Assembly (NCBI GenBank): GCA_905339275.1
Contig: CAJPFK010000003.1
Location: 1-64,000 of the forward strand
DNA: 64,000 nt
Source of the DNA: Methylophilaceae bacterium
GTDB taxonomy: Bacteria; Pseudomonadota; Gammaproteobacteria; Burkholderiales; Methylophilaceae
Reading direction: 5' to 3'
Positions 9,732 through 19,709 of the stretch are shown one piece after another. A program made the position numbers and the translations under genes. A model generated the notes under the pieces. That model was given only the letters and a program-made list of their open reading frames with translations, searched no databases and was not told the DNA's origin. Within the stretch, counting starts at the first letter, position 1; each line of letters opens with the position of its first letter.

Positions 9732-10778
9732 TCAGCGTTGCGCTTTCAATGCCTGCGCAAGCTGCAAGACACTCATCGCATAGAACGTGCTTTTGTTGTA
9801 GCGCGTAATGACATAAAAATTATTGAACCCCAGCCAGAACTCAGGCATTTTTTCCGGCGTATCCAGGGGAATCACCGCAAAATTCATGTGCTCATCGAGC
9901 GACACTTTTGTATTGAACCGTACATCCTTGATGTCATCTTTCGTCATTGTCGGCAGTATCGTCTCCAGCCAGCTATCCGGCACCGGATCATGGAACGAGA
10001 CATGGCTTGCAACCGGCGCATCCGTCAGCCAGCCATGCACTGCAAGATAGTGCGCCACACTGCCGATGGCATCGACGGCGCTGCTTCTCAGGTCAACCCG
10101 GCCATCAGAATCGAAATCCACCGCCAACTGCCGCACGTTCGTCGGCATGAATTGCGGCAGGCCGATAGCACCGGCGTAGGAGCCCAGCACGGAAAAATAG
10201 TCCAGTTGCTGCTCGCGTGCCATAAGCAGGTATTGTTCCAACTCGCCGCGGAAATATTCAGCACGGCGCGGGTAGTCAAAAGCCAGGGTGGTCAGGGCGT
10301 CGATCACGCGATACTTGCCAGTGTTCTGCCCGTAAATCGTTTCAACGCCGATGATGGCAGCAATGATTTCTTCCGGCACGCCATACATCTGCCGCGCACG
10401 TTTCAACTCTTCCGCATACGCCTGCATGAACCTGACACCACGATCGATACGCGCCTGGTTGACGAATCGCGGCCTGTAGCGTTCCCAGGAACGCACATTG
10501 GGGCTTGCAGGCGGCTCCATGGCCTTGATAACGGACGGCTGAAACTCAACACCGGCAAAAACCTCGCGCAGATCAATCGCATCAAACCCATGCCTTTCCG
10601 CCATTTCGGCGACAAACTCAAGCACTTCCCCCCGTTCGTGGTACGGTAAGGAACCATCCGCGCCATCGGCAAGCGCACTGGGATTGAGCGCAACCGCGAG
10701 GCCTATCGTCAAAAACCAGCGGGGCGGGACAACCGTGAATGGATGCAGCATGAACTTGCCAGCTTTACGTATCATCAT
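9732..10778 (-). CDS. mltB: lytic murein transglycosylase B
   Basis: Cleaves the glycan strand of peptidoglycan, leaving 1,6-anhydro-MurNAc ends. The 348-residue product has an N-terminal hydrophobic signal segment (about 20-38) ending in ALADG. The catalytic glutamate is E146 in GVETIYGQNTGKY, and the QFMPTN motif of the SltB fold follows at about residue 200. I see no lipobox cysteine, so it may be a soluble periplasmic form. ATGs at codons 1, 2 and 10 are all possible starts. Its products feed the recycling route to which amgK-murU at 62-64 kb belongs. Confidence 0.92.
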   Translation of the reverse strand: MMIRKAGKFMLHPFTVVPPRWFLTIGLAVALNPSALADGADGSLPYHERGEVLEFVAEMAERHGFDAIDLREVFAGVEFQPSVIKAMEPPASPNVRSWERYRPRFVNQARIDRGVRFMQAYAEELKRARQMYGVPEEIIAAIIGVETIYGQNTGKYRVIDALTTLAFDYPRRAEYFRGELEQYLLMAREQQLDYFSVLGSYAGAIGLPQFMPTNVRQLAVDFDSDGRVDLRSSAVDAIGSVAHYLAVHGWLTDAPVASHVSFHDPVPDSWLETILPTMTKDDIKDVRFNTKVSLDEHMNFAVIPLDTPEKMPEFWLGFNNFYVITRYNKSTFYAMSVLQLAQALKAQR

Positions 10779-10867
10779 TTATATCAAGACCGTCATATCG
10801 GAAAGATTGTTTCAATCTAATCAGGCCGCACGCTCAATTAGTTGGGGTTACCTGCTAAAATTACACT

Positions 10868-11479
10868 ATGTTTACGGGAATCATACAAGCAGTTGGCCAA
10901 ATTGAGCGTGTCGTGCCGGCCAATGAAGACGTCCAGCTTTTTATCGACACGGGCTCGCTCGACATGGCAGACATTAAAATCGGCGACAGCATTGCCGTCA
11001 ACGGCGTATGTCTGACCGCCGTCAGCCTCGACGGTCGGCACTTCGAAGCGCACGTCTCGAAGGAAACCCTCGCCTGCACAGTTGGCCTGGATACCATGCG
11101 CCCGGTCAATCTTGAAAAAGCCTTACGCTCATCGGACCGCCTGGGCGGGCATCTGGTCAGCGGCCATGTCGACGGCGTGGGCCAGGTGGTGAAATTCGAG
11201 GCAGTCGGCGACTGCTGGCTACTCGCCGTTCGCGCACCGCACCTGCTCTCGCGCTATATCGCAATCAAGGGCTCCATCACGATTGACGGGGTCAGCCTCA
11301 CCGTCAACGACGTGGATAAAGACACTTTCAGCGTCAATCTCATTCCGCATACACTGGAAGTGACGACTTTGAAAAACCTGGGCATAGGCAGCCGCGTCAA
11401 CCTGGAAATCGATGTGATCGCCCGCTATGTCGAACGTATGGCGCAGTGGGCCAGCGAAGATCGCGGGGACAGCGCCTGA
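10868..11479 (+). CDS. ribE: riboflavin synthase alpha subunit
   Basis: Dismutates two 6,7-dimethyl-8-ribityllumazine molecules to riboflavin. 203 residues in two tandem lumazine-binding repeats: the first starts [10 protein letters not shown], the second has [12 protein letters not shown] near residue 98. The start is the family's invariant MFTGI, though there is no good Shine-Dalgarno before it. The stop codon overlaps the ribBA start (TGATG). I see no FMN riboswitch in the 89 bp upstream. Confidence 0.95.
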   Translation: MFTGIIQAVGQIERVVPANEDVQLFIDTGSLDMADIKIGDSIAVNGVCLTAVSLDGRHFEAHVSKETLACTVGLDTMRPVNLEKALRSSDRLGGHLVSGHVDGVGQVVKFEAVGDCWLLAVRAPHLLSRYIAIKGSITIDGVSLTVNDVDKDTFSVNLIPHTLEVTTLKNLGIGSRVNLEIDVIARYVERMAQWASEDRGDSA

Positions 11480-12573
11480 TGACGACCGCAATCAGCCCCA
11501 TCAGCGAAATCATCGAAGAAATCCGGCGCGGCCGCATGGTAATCCTGGTCGATGAAGAAGACCGTGAAAATGAAGGCGACCTGGTCCTTGCGGCACAATT
11601 CGCAACCGCCGAATACATCAATTTCATGGCCAGGTATGGCCGTGGCCTGATCTGCCTGACGCTGGACCAGGCGCGTTGCCGTCAGCTCAACCTGCCTTCG
11701 ATGGTGCAGAAGAACGGCAGCAGCATGCGCACCAACTTCACCGTATCGATCGAGGCTGCAACCGGCGTGACTACCGGCATTTCCGCCGCTGACCGTGCCC
11801 GCACCATACAGGCCGCCGTCGCCAAACATGCCACTGCCCAGGACATCGTCAGCCCCGGCCATGTATTCCCGCTTGCAGCGCAGGATGGCGGCGTGCTGGT
11901 ACGCGCAGGACACACCGAGGCGGGTTGCGATCTTGCTGCGCTTGCGGGGTTGGAACCCGCATCGGTCATCTGCGAGATATTGAAGGACGATGGCAGCATG
12001 GCGCGCCTGCCCGACCTGATGGAATTCGCGCAGCAACACCAGCTCAAGATCGGCACAATCGCCGACCTGATCCACTACCGCAACCAGAACGAATGCCTGG
12101 TGCAGCGTGCGGCCGAACGCATCATCATGACGCCCTATGGCGAAATGCGGCTGATTGCCTATGCGGACAAGATTGCCAATGAAACACATCTTGCGCTGGT
12201 CAAGGGCGAGCCTTCCGGCGACAAGGAGGCCTTGGTGCGCGTGCATGAGCCTTTATCCGTATTCGACCTGCTCGACAGTACCAGCAACAGCCACTCATGG
12301 AATACCCTGAAAGCCATGCAGGCCATCCAGCAGGCGGAAACCGGCATCATGGTATTGCTGCACCACAACGAAGATGGCGCCGACCTGGTCGACCGCATCC
12401 GGCATGCCGACGAACCGATACGCATCCGGCAGGACCTGCGCAACTATGGTATCGGCTCGCAGATACTGCTGGATCTCGGCGTACGCAAGATGAAACTGAT
12501 GGCGACACCGAGAAAAATGCCCAGCATGGTCGGCTTCGGGCTGGAAGTCACCGGCTATCTGGAAGCGACGTAG
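11479..12573 (+). CDS. ribB: 3,4-dihydroxy-2-butanone 4-phosphate synthase with a degenerate GTP cyclohydrolase II domain (RibBX-like)
   Basis: The N-terminal half (about 1-205) is a complete DHBP synthase that makes the four-carbon precursor of riboflavin from ribulose 5-phosphate: [12 protein letters not shown] (24-35) and [10 protein letters not shown] carry the metal and substrate residues. The C-terminal half resembles GTP cyclohydrolase II, but the segment that should contain the three zinc cysteines (GEC...LRCDC) reads [19 protein letters not shown] and has none. That domain is therefore probably inactive, as in described RibBX proteins, and GTP cyclohydrolase II must come from another gene. 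The ATG overlaps the ribE stop; the frame is open 11 codons further upstream. Confidence 0.92.
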   Translation: MTTAISPISEIIEEIRRGRMVILVDEEDRENEGDLVLAAQFATAEYINFMARYGRGLICLTLDQARCRQLNLPSMVQKNGSSMRTNFTVSIEAATGVTTGISAADRARTIQAAVAKHATAQDIVSPGHVFPLAAQDGGVLVRAGHTEAGCDLAALAGLEPASVICEILKDDGSMARLPDLMEFAQQHQLKIGTIADLIHYRNQNECLVQRAAERIIMTPYGEMRLIAYADKIANETHLALVKGEPSGDKEALVRVHEPLSVFDLLDSTSNSHSWNTLKAMQAIQQAETGIMVLLHHNEDGADLVDRIRHADEPIRIRQDLRNYGIGSQILLDLGVRKMKLMATPRKMPSMVGFGLEVTGYLEAT

Positions 12574-12639
12574 CCAGGGGCACATTCATATTGATTGCAA
12601 GCTATTTAATCGCGTGCCATTTATGAGATAATACGGATT

Positions 12640-13215
12640 GTGGAAAATGTAAATCTCACCGGCCACTTCCTGATCGCAATGCCTGCGATGACAGACCCCT
12701 ATTTTGCAAGATCCGTCACATTCATTTGTGAGCACAATCAGGACGGCGCCATGGGTGTCGTCATCAATCGCCCGATCGACATGACGCTGGATACCCTGTT
12801 CGGACAGATCGACCTGGAACTGCAAGACACGCCGCTCGCACAAAGCGCCGTGCACTTCGGCGGACCGGTACAAATCGACCGCGGATTTGTTCTGCACCAG
12901 CCTGCCGGAGACTGGGATTCCACGATCGCCATTCATGGAGAAACCGCCCTTACTACCTCCAAGGACATTCTGGAAGCGGTCGCAAAAGGCCGCGGTCCCG
13001 AAAAAATCCTGGTGACACTAGGCTATGCAGGCTGGGCTGCCGGGCAGCTTGAGCAGGAAATGGCGCAAAATGCCTGGCTATCGGTAAAACCCAGCGACGA
13101 AAAATCCCAGGATACGGTCATTTTTGATTTACCCAGCGAAAAGAAATTCTCTGCCGCCATGGGCTTGCTCGGCCTCGATTTCGCCAGATTCTCGGATGAG
13201 GCAGGGCATGCATGA
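12640..13215 (+). CDS. yqgE: YqgE/AlgH family protein
   Basis: A 191-residue protein of the UPF0301/AlgH family, with the N-terminal signature [22 protein letters not shown] and GVVINRP near residue 47. The biochemical function is unknown; AlgH was linked to alginate regulation in Pseudomonas. The start is a GTG at 12640. Its stop overlaps the ruvX start by 4 bp (ATGA), the usual yqgE-ruvX arrangement. A TATAAT-like GATAAT lies at 12627-12632, only 8 bp before the start, without a convincing -35. Confidence 0.9.
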   Translation: MENVNLTGHFLIAMPAMTDPYFARSVTFICEHNQDGAMGVVINRPIDMTLDTLFGQIDLELQDTPLAQSAVHFGGPVQIDRGFVLHQPAGDWDSTIAIHGETALTTSKDILEAVAKGRGPEKILVTLGYAGWAAGQLEQEMAQNAWLSVKPSDEKSQDTVIFDLPSEKKFSAAMGLLGLDFARFSDEAGHA

Positions 13216-13721
13216 AGGGGCACGCCATTAAACCCATGCATGCCGCCATCGATCACAATAACAGCCAGACAGCGCATCTTGAATCCGCTCAGGCATCACG
13301 CCGCGAAGGCAGCGTGCTCGGGTTTGATTTCGGCGAAAAACGTATTGGCGTCGCGCTCGGCGAGCACCTGCTGGGCATCGCCCATCCGCTGACGACGATT
13401 TCCACTGAAATCAATGATGAACGCTTTCGCCTCATAGGCGAATTGATCGGCGAATGGAAGCCGGTGACGCTGGTGGTCGGCTTGCCGCTATCACTCGATG
13501 GCGAAGAGCATCAACTCACCCTGCTTTGCAAGAAATTTGCACGTCGCCTGGAAGGCAGATTCAACCTGCCGGTCGTGATGATAGACGAACGGTTATCCTC
13601 TGCCGAAGCCAGCCAGGCGCTCAAGGGCATCGGCATCGGCGGCCGCAGGCAAAAACCGATGATCGACCAGGTGGCCGCACAGCACATTCTCCAATCCTAC
13701 TTTGACGGGCTGCCACATTGA
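13212..13721 (+). CDS. ruvX: RuvX/YqgF family pre-16S rRNA nuclease
   Basis: An RNase H-fold nuclease that trims the 5' end of pre-16S rRNA (YqgF), also annotated as a Holliday junction resolvase. 169 residues; the conserved [15 protein letters not shown] (about 35-49) carries the first catalytic Asp, and a second acidic motif MIDERLSS lies near residue 122. About 30 residues precede the conserved core, longer than usual, so a later start is possible. The start overlaps yqgE by 4 bp and the stop overlaps the TTG start of pyrR. Confidence 0.93.
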   Translation: MKGHAIKPMHAAIDHNNSQTAHLESAQASRREGSVLGFDFGEKRIGVALGEHLLGIAHPLTTISTEINDERFRLIGELIGEWKPVTLVVGLPLSLDGEEHQLTLLCKKFARRLEGRFNLPVVMIDERLSSAEASQALKGIGIGGRRQKPMIDQVAAQHILQSYFDGLPH

Positions 13722-14230
13722 CGCTTAACGATACCAACCTACCGGATGCGGAACAGCTGCTAACCAGACTGGCAGCGCAGCTCAAACCGGTGATTACCGC
13801 GGAAACCGCACTGGTCGGCATACACAGTGGCGGCGTCTGGTTGATGGAGCGGTTGCTGCCCATACTGGGCAAACAACTCGAACATGGCAGGCTGGATATC
13901 TCTTTCTACCGCGACGACTATGACAAGCGCGGCCTGCACGAAGGCACAAAACCCTCGCAGATCCCTTTCGAAGTGGAAGGACGGCACATCATCCTGATCG
14001 ACGACGTTTTCTATACCGGCCGCACGATACGCGCCGCCATGAATGAATTATTCGATTATGGCCGCCCAGCGAGCATTTCGCTTGCCGTTCTCGTCAACCG
14101 CGGCGGCCGCGAACTCCCCATCGCGCCCCAATTCAGCGCGCATGAAATGCATTTGGCGGCGCACCAGAACCTGCAACTCATGCAGGATGATGGTGGCCGC
14201 TTTTACCTGACTGTAGAAGAAAGTCATTGA
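13718..14230 (+). CDS. pyrR: PyrR bifunctional pyrimidine regulator / uracil phosphoribosyltransferase
   Basis: A 170-residue PRTase-fold protein. The PRPP-binding loop [15 protein letters not shown] (about 89-103) is the PyrR signature. PyrR can convert uracil and PRPP to UMP and, in Gram-positives, binds pyr mRNA; an RNA-binding role here is unproven and I see no attenuator between pyrR and pyrB. The start is TTG, embedded in the ruvX stop (TTGA), so expression probably depends on translational coupling. Its stop overlaps pyrB (TGATG). Confidence 0.93.
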   Translation: MTLNDTNLPDAEQLLTRLAAQLKPVITAETALVGIHSGGVWLMERLLPILGKQLEHGRLDISFYRDDYDKRGLHEGTKPSQIPFEVEGRHIILIDDVFYTGRTIRAAMNELFDYGRPASISLAVLVNRGGRELPIAPQFSAHEMHLAAHQNLQLMQDDGGRFYLTVEESH

Positions 14231-15180
14231 TGTATAACCCGCAACTCACTGATGATGGAAAACTGAAACACCTGCTCTCCATCGAAGGCCTGCCCAAGAG
14301 CATCATCAACCAGATTCTGGACACTGCCGAATCATTTGTCGGTGTCGCCGAACGGGAAGTCAAGAAAGTGCCGCTGCTGCGCGGCAAGACCGTCTGCAAC
14401 ATTTTCTTCGAGAACAGCACCCGCACCCGCACCACATTCGAAATTGCGGCAAAACGCCTGTCGGCGGACGTCATCAACCTGAATGTCAGCACCTCCTCGC
14501 AATCCAAGGGCGAAACCATACTCGACACGGTCGACAACCTGACGGCCATGCATGCCGACATGTTCGTCATCCGCCACTCGCAATCAGGCGCGGCGCATTT
14601 CATCGCCAGGCACGTCAAGCCACACATCCATGTCATCAATGCCGGCGATGGCCGCCATGCCCACCCGACCCAGGCCCTGCTCGATGTGTTCACCATCCGC
14701 CGCTACAAGCCCGACATGCACAACCTGCGGGTGGCGCTGGTCGGTGATGTGCTGCATTCCCGCGTGGCCAGGTCCGAGATTCACGCACTCACCACGCTGG
14801 GCGTACCGGAAGTGCGCGTGATTGCGCCCAAAACGCTGCTGCCCGAGCATGTGGAAAAACTGGGCGTGCATGTCTACCACGACATGGCAGAAGGCCTGAG
14901 GGATGTCGATGTCGTCATGATGCTCAGGCTGCAGAACGAGCGCATGGCCGGCGCCTTATTGCCGAGTGCGCATGAGTATTTCAAAACGTACGGGCTGACA
15001 CAGGAGAAACTGGCCATGGCCAGGCCGGATGCAATTGTCACGCATCCAGGCCCGATGAATCGCGGCATCGAAATCGACTCTTCGGTAGCTGACGGCCGCC
15101 AATCGGTCATTCTTCCGCAAGTCACCTACGGTATCGCGGTGCGCATGGCAGTGATGTCAATTCTTGCAGGTAACAACTGA
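14230..15180 (+). CDS. pyrB: aspartate carbamoyltransferase catalytic subunit
   Basis: Commits carbamoyl phosphate and aspartate to pyrimidine synthesis. 316 residues with the carbamoyl-phosphate loop [13 protein letters not shown] (about 58-70) and the [10 protein letters not shown] motif. No pyrI regulatory subunit follows; instead the next gene is an inactive dihydroorotase homologue, the class A arrangement known from Pseudomonas in which PyrB needs its pseudo-DHOase partner. The ATG overlaps the pyrR stop; a TTG one codon earlier is unlikely. Confidence 0.96.
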   Translation: MYNPQLTDDGKLKHLLSIEGLPKSIINQILDTAESFVGVAEREVKKVPLLRGKTVCNIFFENSTRTRTTFEIAAKRLSADVINLNVSTSSQSKGETILDTVDNLTAMHADMFVIRHSQSGAAHFIARHVKPHIHVINAGDGRHAHPTQALLDVFTIRRYKPDMHNLRVALVGDVLHSRVARSEIHALTTLGVPEVRVIAPKTLLPEHVEKLGVHVYHDMAEGLRDVDVVMMLRLQNERMAGALLPSAHEYFKTYGLTQEKLAMARPDAIVTHPGPMNRGIEIDSSVADGRQSVILPQVTYGIAVRMAVMSILAGNN

Positions 15181-16454
15181 TGAAGATTCATATCAAACAC
15201 GGCCGCCTGATCGATCCCAGGAACGGGATTGATGCCAAACAGGATGTATTCATCGCTGCAGGAAAAATAGTGGGTATCGGCAAGGCGCCTGAGGATTTCG
15301 TTGCCAACCAGGTCATAGATGCCAGCAACCTCATCATCTGCCCGGGACTGGTCGATCTGTCAGCCAGGTTGCGCGAACCGGGCTTTGAACATAAGGCCAC
15401 CCTGGAAAGTGAAATGCTGGCGGCTGCGGCTGGCGGCGTCACCAGCCTGGCCTGCCCGCCCGACACCGACCCCGTACTGGATGAGCCGGGGTTGGTCGAA
15501 ATGCTCAAGCACCGTGCAAAGCAACTCAACCTGGCGCATGTGTATCCATTGGGCGCACTTACCCGGCAACTGAAAGGCGAAAACCTGACCGAGATGTGCG
15601 AACTGACGGAGGCCGGCTGTGTCGGCTTTTCGCAAGCGGACAGCCCGATCACGGACACCCTGGTGCTGTGGCGCGCCATGCAATATGCTGCGACTTTCGG
15701 CTTCACGGTCTGGCTCCGGCCGGAAGACAGCTATCTGGCCAGGCATGGCGTAGCGCATGATGGCGAAATCGCCGCCAGGCTCGGATTACGAGGCATACCG
15801 GTTGCAGCAGAGACGATCGCGCTGGCGACTGTCATTCGACTAGCGAGGGAATCCTCAGCAAAAATCCATGTATGCCGGCTATCGAGCGAAGAGAGTGTGG
15901 CCATGATTCGGGAGGCCAAGAACGCAGGCTTGCCGATTACCTGCGATGTGGCAGCCAACCACTTGCACCTGACCGAACATGACATCGGTTTCTTTGATGC
16001 CAATTGCCACCTGCGTCCACCGCTTCGCACGCAACGCGACAAGGAGGCATTATGCCGCGGCGTGGCTGACGGCACGATAGATGCCATCTGCTCGGACCAT
16101 ACGCCAGTGGACGACGACGCCAAGCTGCTGCCTTTTGCCGAAGCTGAGGTGGGTGCAACCGGACTGGAATTGCTATTACCCCTGAGCCTGAAATGGGCTC
16201 AGGAAAATCAACTGCCGACAAGCACGGCAATCGCCAGGCTGACCAGCCATCCGGCCAGCATTCTCGGCCTGAACAGCGGGCATTTAGGCATTCACAGCCA
16301 GGCCGATCTCTGTATTTTCGACCCTGAACAATACTGGAAGGTTGAACCCAGGGCACTCAAAAGCCAAGGCAAGAATACGCCATTCAACGGTCTGGAGTTG
16401 CCCGGAAAAGTACGCTACACGCTTCTTGAGGGCAACATCGTCTACAGGAGCTGA
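15180..16454 (+). CDS. pyrX: dihydroorotase-like protein lacking the HxH metal site (PyrX / PyrC')
   Basis: A 424-residue amidohydrolase-fold protein with the overall pattern of class I dihydroorotase: PGLVDL...LREPGFEHKAT near residue 52, SDHTP near residue 303 and NGLELPGKV near the end. The first metal-binding motif, normally DxHxH, reads DLSARLREPG, so both histidines are gone and catalysis is unlikely. By analogy with Pseudomonas putida pyrBC' it should be a structural subunit holding the PyrB dodecamer together. The start overlaps the pyrB stop. An active dihydroorotase must be encoded elsewhere. Confidence 0.92.
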   Translation: MKIHIKHGRLIDPRNGIDAKQDVFIAAGKIVGIGKAPEDFVANQVIDASNLIICPGLVDLSARLREPGFEHKATLESEMLAAAAGGVTSLACPPDTDPVLDEPGLVEMLKHRAKQLNLAHVYPLGALTRQLKGENLTEMCELTEAGCVGFSQADSPITDTLVLWRAMQYAATFGFTVWLRPEDSYLARHGVAHDGEIAARLGLRGIPVAAETIALATVIRLARESSAKIHVCRLSSEESVAMIREAKNAGLPITCDVAANHLHLTEHDIGFFDANCHLRPPLRTQRDKEALCRGVADGTIDAICSDHTPVDDDAKLLPFAEAEVGATGLELLLPLSLKWAQENQLPTSTAIARLTSHPASILGLNSGHLGIHSQADLCIFDPEQYWKVEPRALKSQGKNTPFNGLELPGKVRYTLLEGNIVYRS

Positions 16455-16562
16455 GCCCGGAACGGCTCCGCTACAGTCTTCCCATACCAGCAACCACGGG
16501 TGGGGCTACCGGATACCGGCGGCCCTGTATCCGCAGGGTTGCTGCACCCGGTAGGTTTATAT

Positions 16563-17306
16563 TCAGTCCTTGATCTGCTTGTGCAGCACGACGGGCGCGG
16601 TTACTTTCTTGCGCACGCGCAGATTGATCATCTCCACGGCGACCGAGAATGCCATCGCAAAGTAGATGTAGCCTTTAGGTACGTGGACATCGAACCCTTC
16701 CACCATCAGGGTGACCCCCACCAGAATCAGGAAAGACAGCGCCAGGATCTTGATCGTGGGATGCTCATCGACAAAGTCGCCGATCGGTTTTGCCGCCACC
16801 AGCATGATGCCCACGGCAATCACAATGGCAATCGCCATGATGGAGACATGGTCTGCCAAGCCGACTGCAGTAATCACGGAATCCAGCGAAAACACGATAT
16901 CCAGGACTGCAATCTGTACCAGCACCATACCCAGGCTGGTGACGGCCACCGCTCTTCCATGCTCTTCGGTGCCTTCCAGGCTGTTGTGAATTTCATGTGT
17001 GGCTTTCGCCAGCAGGAACAAGCCGCCGCCGATCAGAATGACATCCCGCCCTGAAATATCGACATCAAGAATGGTGAACCAGCTTTCTGTCAGCCCCATC
17101 ACCCATGAAATCGAAAACAGCAAGGCAAGGCGCGCGAACATCGCAAGCCCCAGGCCCACCCTGCGGGCAAAGGCGCGCTGATTCTCGGGCAAACGCCCGA
17201 CCAGGATCGAGATGAAAATGATGTTATCAATACCCAACACGATTTCCAGCGCCGTCAGGGTTCCTAATGCAATCCAAGCCTCAGGGCTTGCAAGCCATTC
17301 AAACAT
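16563..17306 (-). CDS. TerC family integral membrane protein
   Basis: A 247-residue protein with about seven membrane helices and the TerC-type acidic motifs ALEIVLGIDNIIF (about 19-31) and LDIVFSLDSVI (about 134-144), whose aspartates lie inside helices. Relatives (Alx, YgdQ, YoaE) are implicated in manganese or other metal export. It is a stand-alone gene convergent with pyrX. The 108 bp between them contain small GC-rich stems but no clear T-tailed terminator. Confidence 0.88.
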   Translation of the reverse strand: MFEWLASPEAWIALGTLTALEIVLGIDNIIFISILVGRLPENQRAFARRVGLGLAMFARLALLFSISWVMGLTESWFTILDVDISGRDVILIGGGLFLLAKATHEIHNSLEGTEEHGRAVAVTSLGMVLVQIAVLDIVFSLDSVITAVGLADHVSIMAIAIVIAVGIMLVAAKPIGDFVDEHPTIKILALSFLILVGVTLMVEGFDVHVPKGYIYFAMAFSVAVEMINLRVRKKVTAPVVLHKQIKD

Positions 17307-17354
17307 CTTGTGTCCGTTCCTTAAAAGTTATTGAAATAAAAGAAAGTTTTGTCG

Positions 17355-17415
17355 TGCCGGATTGCAATCCGGCATCCCTGCCCGGTGAAAAAGATTCCGG
17401 GACGATGCCCGGAAT
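17355..17415. repeat. REP-like pair of palindromes (copy 1)
   Basis: Two adjacent palindromes: TGCCGGATTGCAATCCGGCA (17355-17374), a perfect 20-base inverted repeat, and ATTCCGGG-6-CCCGGAAT (17394-17415). The same two core types (TGCCGGA/TCCGGCA and CCGGAAT) recur together near 36.4 kb and 48.4 kb, each time between genes. This copy lies between terC and pilU. Confidence 0.7.
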
Positions 17416-17475
17416 GACTGAAGAGTCAAAGTTTACCGGTGTACGCCAGGTCAATGTAATAGAGAAACCCCGATG

Positions 17476-18612
17476 CTAGACGATGCCAAGATTGTCCAGG
17501 CCGGCGGAATGATCCTTTTCGAACGAAGCCTTACCCTCAAGCTTGATCCTGAGCCGCACTTCATTGACGGAATCCGCGTTGCGCAGCGCATCCTCATAAC
17601 TGATCTCATCGGCCTCGTAGAGATCGAAAAGCGCTTGGTCGAATGTCTGCATGCCAAGCTCGTTGGATTTTGCCACGATTTCCTTGATCTCATGCACATC
17701 ACCCTTGAAAATCAGGTCGGAAATCAACGGAGAATTCAGCATGATTTCCATCGCCGCCACACGGCCTTTACCCTGTTTCTTTGGAATCAGGCGCTGTGAA
17801 ACGAAAGCCTTGGTGTTGAGCGACAAATCCATCAGAAGCTGGCTGCGGCGTTCTTCCGGGAAAAAGTTGATGATGCGGTCCAATGCCTGGTTGGTGCTGT
17901 TGGCATGCAGGGTCGCCATGCACAGGTGGCCGGTTTCGGCAAAGGCAATCGCATAGTCCATGGTTTCCCGGTCGCGTATCTCGCCAATCAGGATCACGTC
18001 CGGGGCCTGGCGCAGGGTGTTCTTCAGCGCGATATGCCAGTTATCGGTATCCACCCCGATTTCACGCTGGCTGATCACGCAATTCTTGTGATCGTGCACG
18101 AACTCGATCGGGTCTTCGATGGTGATGATGTGGCCATGACTGTGCTCGTTGCGATAGCCGATCATGGCTGCCAGCGAAGTGGATTTGCCGGAACCGGTAC
18201 CGCCAACAAAGATCACCAGCCCGCGTTTGGTCATCGCGACTTCTTTCAGCACATCCGGCAAGCCGAGTTCCTCGAATGAGGGAATCTGGCTGTTGATTGT
18301 ACGGAACACCAGGCCTGTTGAGCCTCTCTGCACAAATGCATTGACGCGAAAACGCCCCATGCCCTGTATGCCGATCGCGAAATTACATTCATTGGTCGCA
18401 TCATATTCCGCAGCCTGCTTGTCGTTCATGATGGAACGCGCGATTTCCTTTGCCTGCTGCGCGGTCAGCGCCTGATTCGTCATCGGCGTCACCTTGCCAT
18501 CGATTTTCATTGCCGGAGGAAAGCCGGAAGTGATGAACAAGTCAGAGGCATTCTTCGCCACCATGAGCCGTAATAAATCAAATACAAATTTTTCTGCCTG
18601 ACCTTGATCCAT
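17476..18612 (-). CDS. pilU: type IV pilus retraction ATPase PilU
   Basis: Accessory hexameric ATPase for pilus retraction at the cytoplasmic face. 378 residues with Walker A GGTGSGKST (about 135-143), the aspartate and histidine boxes (ITIEDPIEFVHDH, LIGEIRDRETMD, GHLCMATLHANS) and the PilU-type longer C terminus compared with PilT. It follows pilT by 41 bp on the same strand, the standard pilT-pilU order. Confidence 0.94.
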   Translation of the reverse strand: MDQGQAEKFVFDLLRLMVAKNASDLFITSGFPPAMKIDGKVTPMTNQALTAQQAKEIARSIMNDKQAAEYDATNECNFAIGIQGMGRFRVNAFVQRGSTGLVFRTINSQIPSFEELGLPDVLKEVAMTKRGLVIFVGGTGSGKSTSLAAMIGYRNEHSHGHIITIEDPIEFVHDHKNCVISQREIGVDTDNWHIALKNTLRQAPDVILIGEIRDRETMDYAIAFAETGHLCMATLHANSTNQALDRIINFFPEERRSQLLMDLSLNTKAFVSQRLIPKKQGKGRVAAMEIMLNSPLISDLIFKGDVHEIKEIVAKSNELGMQTFDQALFDLYEADEISYEDALRNADSVNEVRLRIKLEGKASFEKDHSAGLDNLGIV

Positions 18613-18653
18613 GTTTATGCTCTCAATAATGAAGTTCCAGCGTTGAAACCCGG

Positions 18654-19697
18654 CTAGCCGCCGAAGGTTTCCTTGTTCGACGCCTTGCCGCGCGCCTCGC
18701 CGATTGAAATGATATTACGCTGAACCAGCTCCTTCAGGTTCTGGTCGAGCGTCTGCATGCCCACATTCTGGCCGGTTTGAATCGCGGAATACATCTGGGC
18801 AATCTTGTTTTCGCGAATCAGGTTACGAATCGCCGGCGTTCCGATCATGATTTCATGCGCGGCTACACGGCCCTGTTCGTCCTTGGTTTTGCATAATGTC
18901 TGCGAAATAACGGCACGCAGCGACTCCGAGAGCATGGAGCGCACCATTTCCTTCTCGGCTGCGGGGAACACGTCCACGATACGGTCTATGGTCTTGGCAG
19001 CAGAGCTGGTATGCAGGGTGCCGAATACGAGGTGGCCGGTTTCCGCGGCGGTCAATGCCAGGCGTATGGTTTCCAGATCGCGCATTTCGCCGACCAGAAT
19101 CACATCCGGGTCTTCACGCAGGGCCGATCGCAACGCATTGGCAAAGGAGAGCGTATGCGGCCCGACTTCGCGCTGGTTGATCAGGCATTTCTTGGATTGA
19201 TGCACGAATTCAATCGGGTCTTCCACCGTCAGGATATGGCCGAAGTCGTTCTCGTTGATGAAATCGACCATCGCCGCCAGTGTCGTCGATTTACCCGAGC
19301 CGGTGGGGCCCGTCACCAACACGATACCGCGGGGATTCTGGGCGATTTCCTTGAAAATGGGCGGGCAATTGAGCTGTTCCAGCGTCAGGATTTTCGATGG
19401 AATGGTACGGAATACCGCGCCCGCGCCGCGATTCTGGTTAAAGGCATTGACACGGAAACGGGCAAGATTCGGGATTTCGAAAGAGAAGTCACATTCCAGC
19501 GTCTCTTCATAGACCTTGCGCTGACCATCGTTCATGATGTCATAAACCATGTCATGGACTTCACTGTGATCCATCGATGGTACATTGATTTTGCGCACAT
19601 CGCCGTGAACGCGAATCATGGGGGGCAAGCCCGCAGACAAATGCAAATCGGATGCCTTGTTTTTGACCGAAAACGCGAGTAAATCCGAGATATCCAC
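18654..19697 (-). CDS. pilT: type IV pilus retraction ATPase PilT
   Basis: Main retraction motor for twitching motility and DNA uptake. 347 residues with Walker A GPTGSGKST, Walker B LVGEMRDLETI and the PilT-specific AIRNLIRENK motif near residue 288. The start is GTG at 19697 with AGGAG 7 bases upstream. Confidence 0.95.
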   Translation of the reverse strand: MDISDLLAFSVKNKASDLHLSAGLPPMIRVHGDVRKINVPSMDHSEVHDMVYDIMNDGQRKVYEETLECDFSFEIPNLARFRVNAFNQNRGAGAVFRTIPSKILTLEQLNCPPIFKEIAQNPRGIVLVTGPTGSGKSTTLAAMVDFINENDFGHILTVEDPIEFVHQSKKCLINQREVGPHTLSFANALRSALREDPDVILVGEMRDLETIRLALTAAETGHLVFGTLHTSSAAKTIDRIVDVFPAAEKEMVRSMLSESLRAVISQTLCKTKDEQGRVAAHEIMIGTPAIRNLIRENKIAQMYSAIQTGQNVGMQTLDQNLKELVQRNIISIGEARGKASNKETFGG

Positions 19698-19709
19698 AAT
19701 GAGCTCCTG

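Noticed and set aside
10779-10867. FMN riboswitch upstream of ribE
   Set aside because: The 89-bp gap is too short and lacks the conserved RFN element helices.
16455-16562. Terminator or small RNA between pyrX and terC
   Set aside because: Several overlapping GC stems can be drawn but none is followed by a T run, so no specific element can be supported.
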